A stretch of DNA of 64,000 nucleotides, taken from assembly GCF_964199755.1 (NCBI RefSeq), contig NC_133904.1, forward strand, positions 1,922,001 to 1,986,000. The letters are read 5' to 3'. The notes beneath the pieces are model-generated. The model did not search any database and was not told the DNA's origin. It saw only the letters and a list, made by a program, of their open reading frames with translations. Shown one piece after another: positions 59,131-64,000 of the stretch. Positions within the stretch are counted from its first letter, which is position 1; the number at the start of each line of letters is the position of its first letter. The DNA is from Larus michahellis (lineage: Eukaryota > Chordata > Aves > Charadriiformes > Laridae). A program made the position numbers and the translations under genes.

Positions 59131-62100
59131 CTCGTTGTCCCCGGTCCTCTGACCCCCTACCCTCCCTTTGGCAGTGCTGCCCCTCACCTTTCTGGCCACC
59201 CAAGCCCTCCCCGCGCCATCCCTGCTGGCTCTAAATCTGCCTAATTTCCCTCTGCTGGAGTGGCTGCGGAGGAACGCAACGTACCGGATCGATAGACACG
59301 ACTTTATTGATTAGGTTAAACCAGCGCCTTTGCGGAGATGGAGCGGGATGAGCCGAGGGCAGCAATTAACTCTACCTTTGCCCTGCCAGGCCGTGCCGTG
59401 CTGGGGACGGTCGGGCACCGCAGCCCCCCAGGACGGAGCCACACTCACCTGCGCGGGGCCTGGCCGGCAGCTCTGTCTTGGCTGCAGAGAAGTTTTCCTC
59501 CTCCTGCCTGTAAAAGCCCCAGACATCCATTTGCCATTAAACATCTCCCGGCCTGACCGGCTACTTATAAACCTTGAACTTTCGCTGCAGGACTCGGCAG
59601 CGAGAGCAGCCGCAGTGGGGTACCGGCGAAGCAGCGGCTGCTCCAGGAGCCGGTAAGGCTCAATCTATAAATCCTGTCCTTAGTGCACACTTGTAGTTTA
59701 TGGCTGTTCTCTGCACCGAAGGTAAAGCAGCCCCGGGTCAGCGCAGCTCCTCGGCAGCCGCACCGCAGCGCTCCCGCCGCAGCCTCCCGCAGGGAAAGGC
59801 ACAGACCTCTGAGCTTTTCTTCTCTTAAAGCCCAACCTTCTTTTTATTCAATGTGACCAAAATACTTTAATATAGCCAGAGATTTTTTTTAATTTTTTCC
59901 CCTATTAGGCTTTGCCAGAGCAGGCTGGGCAGCCTGATGGTGCAATACTGGTGAGCCGGGAGGGCAGGATGAGGCCAGTAAGTTCAGGGGACGGTCCCCC
60001 CATCCCTCCGTGTTTGTGCCCCACGACGCCTGTGAGCCCACCCAGCCTGAGGGGTGCCCCGGGGAAGGCTGAAGACAGATTATCCTAAAATAACTGCGAT
60101 AGCTGGGGGCCTCACCATCATGCAATGGGCTGCGGCTCCTTCTCCCCACCGAAGGGCTCCTCTGCTCCCCAGGGCCTGGCTCCCACTGCAGGGACGCCAT
60201 GGCCACCAAGTTGTAGCATCTGGGGCTTGGGCTGGCTTCTGCCCGGGTCTCCGCAGGGCAGAGGGCAGCCACAGGACAGCAGTGGGGCAGGGACCAGGCT
60301 GCATGGGGCAGGATTCACCCACAAATAACCCCACACAGCTGAGGAGGGTCTCCTGAGCACCCTCCGGAGAAGCTGAGAGGCCACAGCTGGTTCTTCTGCA
60401 GCTCTCGCAGAGCCGGGGTCACCTGTGACATGTTTAACTCAGCCCCGTGGGTGCACTGAGGCCTGAATGGACCAACTCCTGGCAGCTGAGCGAGGTCGGG
60501 TCTGCTGGGGTGGTGTTGGGTCTCTTGTGTGTTTATCTCTGCCGGCTGCGCGTCTTAATGGGAGCTGGAGGAAGAGGCTCTGCACGCAGATGCTTTGCCT
60601 CCAAGAGTCTGAGCAGTTTCGGAACCCTTCGCAGGGAGCAGCGCGGGTGCCGCCTGCTTCAAACCCTTGCAAAGGTGAAGGATTTTCTGCTCCTGTTCGC
60701 TGCCCGAAGCAGCCGAGGGTGTTTCTGTGTCCCCTGGCCCCCTGCGCTGTGGGGAGCAGCCACCGAGGGCTCCTCTCTCTGCCCTGGGGAGCCCCCCCGC
60801 AGAGCGGAGCCCTGGCTTGGGGCTCTTGCGGTCCTCTCCTCCCTCGTCTTCCTCACCGGCTGAGGCTGCAGGCTCCCTGGGGGGGGGTCCCACATGCATC
60901 TTCCGCGGGGCTGGATGCCGATGGCCCCCCTGGGCTGTCCTGCCTGGAGGCAGCGCTGGGCAGCGGTGGCGCAGTGGGAGGCCGAAAGCCGAGCGAGGCG
61001 CGTGCTGCCCCGGTGGCATTGCCTCCCTCCCCACCCGCAGCTAAAACCCCTCTGTCACCACACAGTGGTCTCTGTCGTGGGCTCCCAGCGGATTTTGCTC
61101 CCTGCAGGACTAGGGATTTTATTTTTTTTCCCAGCAAAGACCCAAATTCCTAGGTTTTGCTTCAGATATTGCCCACATGCATCCTAGAGGGGGGGGTTGC
61201 TCGCTGCAGTCCATCCCTTTTCCGTTGATGCCTCCAGGTAAACTTTCCCTGCAGGACCACGAAGCTCCACGAGGCAGGAAAACGCATACACCGCTCCCAG
61301 AGTCAGTCCTTCAGTTTGCTTATGCTCTCTGATGTCAAAGGGATCCAATGCAGCTCCTAAGACCTGCTCCTAGTGATCGCTCCGTTATTAACGTTATCCC
61401 GTCACTGGCCGCTGCCGTCCCTGCTCCACGGATGTACGGCCAGGCAGGCGGACGGGTCGGGGACTCCTCGCATCCCTCGAAGCCACAGCCAGCTGCAATT
61501 CCCCGTTTCTGGCTTCCTTGCCCATTGTACGCGTGCGGACAGACACACGCGCACACACACGGCTTTTCAGGCTGTTACTCGGAAAACAAAGACTGACGCT
61601 TTGCCTTTGGAAAGCTGACAGCAGGACGTATTTGGCCACGGGATACAAGAAACAAAACAATTTCTAATTCCGTGCTGCGTTTAAAGGCGAACTATCCCAG
61701 GCTCTTCTCGCAGGATGAGCTTTGCCTGGCAAGGATCACAGGCAGAGAAAAACTGAAAATATTGGAAGTTTTGGCAGATGGGGCATACCCAGTTTTTCCC
61801 AGAGCCTGCGCGCTCCCACCTACACACCAGGGAGATGGTGTCCGTCGGTGCCACCGTGACTGGGGTTACAGGGAGAGGAGACGGGGCGGTGAGATGGGTG
61901 TGGGGCCGCAGGTGGAGTCCCTAAATGAGCTGGTGGGATGAGGAGTGGGACTGGGGGAGATGGGGGGGGCACTCAGCGCATCTGTAACATCCACTGCTGA
62001 ATTAATGTGTTTGTTATGACCCCCTCCGTCACGCTGTCTTCTGAGCAGGACCCACCTGCAGGGTATAATGATGCTGCATTTTCTGCAAGCCAAGAAATGC

Positions 62101-64000
62101 CTTGATTCAGACTCCAAAAAGTTGCAGCAGGAAGGAGGAGAGAGGGATGGACGTCCGCAGGCAGCCCCGGCGCCAGTGCAGCGCGGAGAGCAGCACCGCT
62201 GAGCCCTTCCACAGCACCCAGCGCTTCCAGCCCTCCCTGCCAGCTGGGAAAATCTCCCTGCCTCTTCGTTCCCCATCCCCGGAGCGCGTTTCGGGGACAG
62301 GATGATGTGACACGCAAGGCTGGCGGCAGACCCGGGGCTGGGCTCGCAGCGGCGCGTTTCTCGTGTCTTGGTGATCTCAAAGTCACCTCTGCCTGCGCCG
62401 AGGCAGGATTCCCTTCGCTCCAACGCAGCACTGCAGCCCCCCCTTTGCCATGCCGCTCGCAGGGCTGCACCCCCGGGGATCCCTTCGGATGGGTTTGGGG
62501 GGGGACCTTGCACCGCTTTGGGGTGCCCCACGCCAGGCGCACCCCGGCTCCCGCATGGCACAGACATGGGGTCGGCATGGGAGAGGAGCCGGGGCTGGGT
62601 GCGAACTGGCCGGGGAGCTGCTTGCCCTGGGTGGGGGCACCCAGCAGAGCTAAATCTGCCCAGATCCTGGCCCAATTTTATTGCCTTCCCCCCTCTTCCG
62701 CTAACTTTTGCCCCTTGGTGCTGATGGTGGCAAGAAGCGGGATGAATTGCTTCAACTGGGTTCTGCGGGCTCCGGGGATTTGCACATGCGCGTGCAAAGC
62801 CGGGCTAAGATGCGCGTTGGACGGGGTGAGCGAGGTGCTGGGCCCGGGGGGGGACAGCCCAGTAGCCTCCCTGCAGCAACGCAGACTGGGCTGTGGGTCC
62901 GGACCTCGGACACCACGTCCAGGGCAGGAGGTGGCAGTTCAGGAGCTCGACCTCGCTGCTGCTCGGCCCTGGGGCTGGCAGCAAGGCTGGCCGTGCCGAA
63001 GATGCGTTCCCCAACCTGCCCGCTCCGCTCTCCCATCCCGCCCCTAATCCCCCCCCAAACCAGCGTTAAACTGGGAACGGAGCGGGGCAGAAGCAGTGCC
63101 GCCGAGCACAGCCCCGGCCACTCCTGCCGTCCCCCTCGCTGCACCAAATTCAAGGACTTGGGGAAGGAAAGATGAGAGGCCCCAAACCTCCTCCATGATT
63201 GCGGGATTGATTAAGTATACTGATGAAGACAGCAAGGTTAATACGCGTGCCAGTGAATTATAACACTGTCAGCCTGGTAGCCAGGAGATTTTTCACGGTC
63301 CCATCAGCTGGCATCCCGCACAGATTTTCAGGGTGACGTCTTCCCCTCCCGACCTCCCCGCCAGGAAAAGCGAGAGGAAAAGCCTTGGTTTTACTGACTT
63401 TTTAACTAAATCCGAGGGAGAGACTTTTTATCCAGAGAAAGCGAATGCAAACCGTTAGAGATAAATAAATGGAAGAGCTGCCCGAGTCTGGTTGGCTCAC
63501 AGGGAAGAAATTTGTCTCACTTTAGAAAAAAGGACCTGAAGGTATGGGGGCCGTTGACTCATTCATTGTACTGTTATCTGCCAGGGAGGTTGTGACATCA
63601 GAGCAATTAAGACAAACTTTAGTCTATAAGTTCATGCCTGCAACCTCTATACTTCAAAAGAAGACAAACGATCCCTCCAAGGAAGGAAACAAAAGTCTTT
63701 TCCAGGCTGCTTCCAGAGTAACATTTAGGATTTGCAGTGGTTCAGGAAGAATTTTTCAACAAATTGAGGTATTTTTTTAAGGCTGCCAGTATATAATAAA
63801 CTACCAGAGTTTTGTTTTGGTTTGTTTTTTTTTAGCAAAAGTTTATTTCTAATGCAAAAACAAAAGCCCCAACCTCCTCCCCCACCCAAGTCACACACCC
63901 CAACTCTGCCTGTCACGGTCCTCCTCTCTTCTGTGGTTCGTTTGTTTTTTTATTTTTTAATAAGCATCCTGTCACAAGGACTGATTAAATCTGTGTCGGT
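59131..64000. other. SKOR1 upstream flank, no gene seen
   Basis: No recognisable exon: nothing resembling MAP2K5 (the expected upstream neighbour) appears on either strand. Open frames of 228 codons (60467-61153, plus) and 246 codons (62307-63047, plus) lack any known domain and overlap equally long antisense frames. Patches at 63190-63320 and 63410-63745 are AT-richer with words such as GATTGATTAAG, GTGACGTC (CRE-like) and CAATTAAGACAAAC and may be regulatory. The minus strand has AGAAATAAAC near 63841-63850, a possible poly(A) signal of an upstream gene, unsupported otherwise. Confidence 0.5.

Noticed and set aside
60467-61153. 228-codon plus-strand frame upstream of SKOR1
   Set aside because: Composition-driven; no conserved motif and overlapping frames on the other strand.
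62307-63047. 246-codon plus-strand frame near the window end
   Set aside because: Same reasons; also nothing resembling MAP2K5, the expected neighbour.
63840-63850. AATAAA on the minus strand as the poly(A) signal of MAP2K5
   Set aside because: A single hexamer in AT-rich sequence with no coding exon nearby is not enough evidence.

Overview
The window looks like avian nuclear DNA. The main evidence is that every recognisable transposon relic is a CR1 LINE (three with reverse-transcriptase sequence or the characteristic CR1 3' ends, none of the mammalian SINE type). It carries two vertebrate developmental/regulatory genes in tight synteny, both on the minus strand: SKOR1 (SKI-family transcriptional corepressor 1, complete coding region, 50960-54969) and the 5' part of PIAS1 (SUMO E3 ligase; coding exons 1 and 2 only, 28261-28284 and 2087-2531). 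Read along the minus strand the order is SKOR1 then PIAS1, the same orientation and order I know from the mammalian MAP2K5-SKOR1-PIAS1 block. No MAP2K5 exon is visible in the window. The exact bird species cannot be told from the sequence.

Layout: 1-2086 is PIAS1 intron 2; 2087-2531 is exon 2 (SAP domain and start of PINIT); 2532-28260 is the AT-rich 25.7-kb intron 1 with scattered CR1 relics; 28261-28284 is coding exon 1, inside a CpG island (about 27.3-29.1 kb) that is the PIAS1 promoter. About 29-50 kb is the intergenic space, with a few more CR1 copies and no convincing gene. From about 49.4 to 58.8 kb the base composition becomes very GC-rich: this CpG-island domain holds the SKOR1 3' UTR, eight coding exons, a probable non-coding first exon and its upstream region. 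About 58.8-64 kb is upstream flank without a recognisable gene.

SKOR1 was rebuilt exon by exon: eight coding exons with canonical AG/GT borders join into one frame of 853 codons with a Ski/Sno/Dac domain, a SMAD4-binding-like zinc domain, a long Pro/Ala/Gly-rich linker and a C-terminal coiled coil. PIAS1 and SKOR1 both act on nuclear transcription (SUMO ligation and Ski-type corepression of homeodomain/SMAD targets), but the sequence itself only shows that they are neighbours.

The most interesting unexplained structure is non-coding: AT-rich islets full of TAATTA-type homeodomain cores embedded in the GC-rich DNA around SKOR1 (upstream at 56.86, 57.82, 58.25 and 58.59 kb, in introns 3 and 5, and just past the poly(A) site, where a perfect 13-bp inverted repeat is found). 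They are good candidates for conserved enhancers. I see no bacterial-type system, no CRISPR array, no tRNA or rRNA gene, and no evidence for a wholly new coding system.
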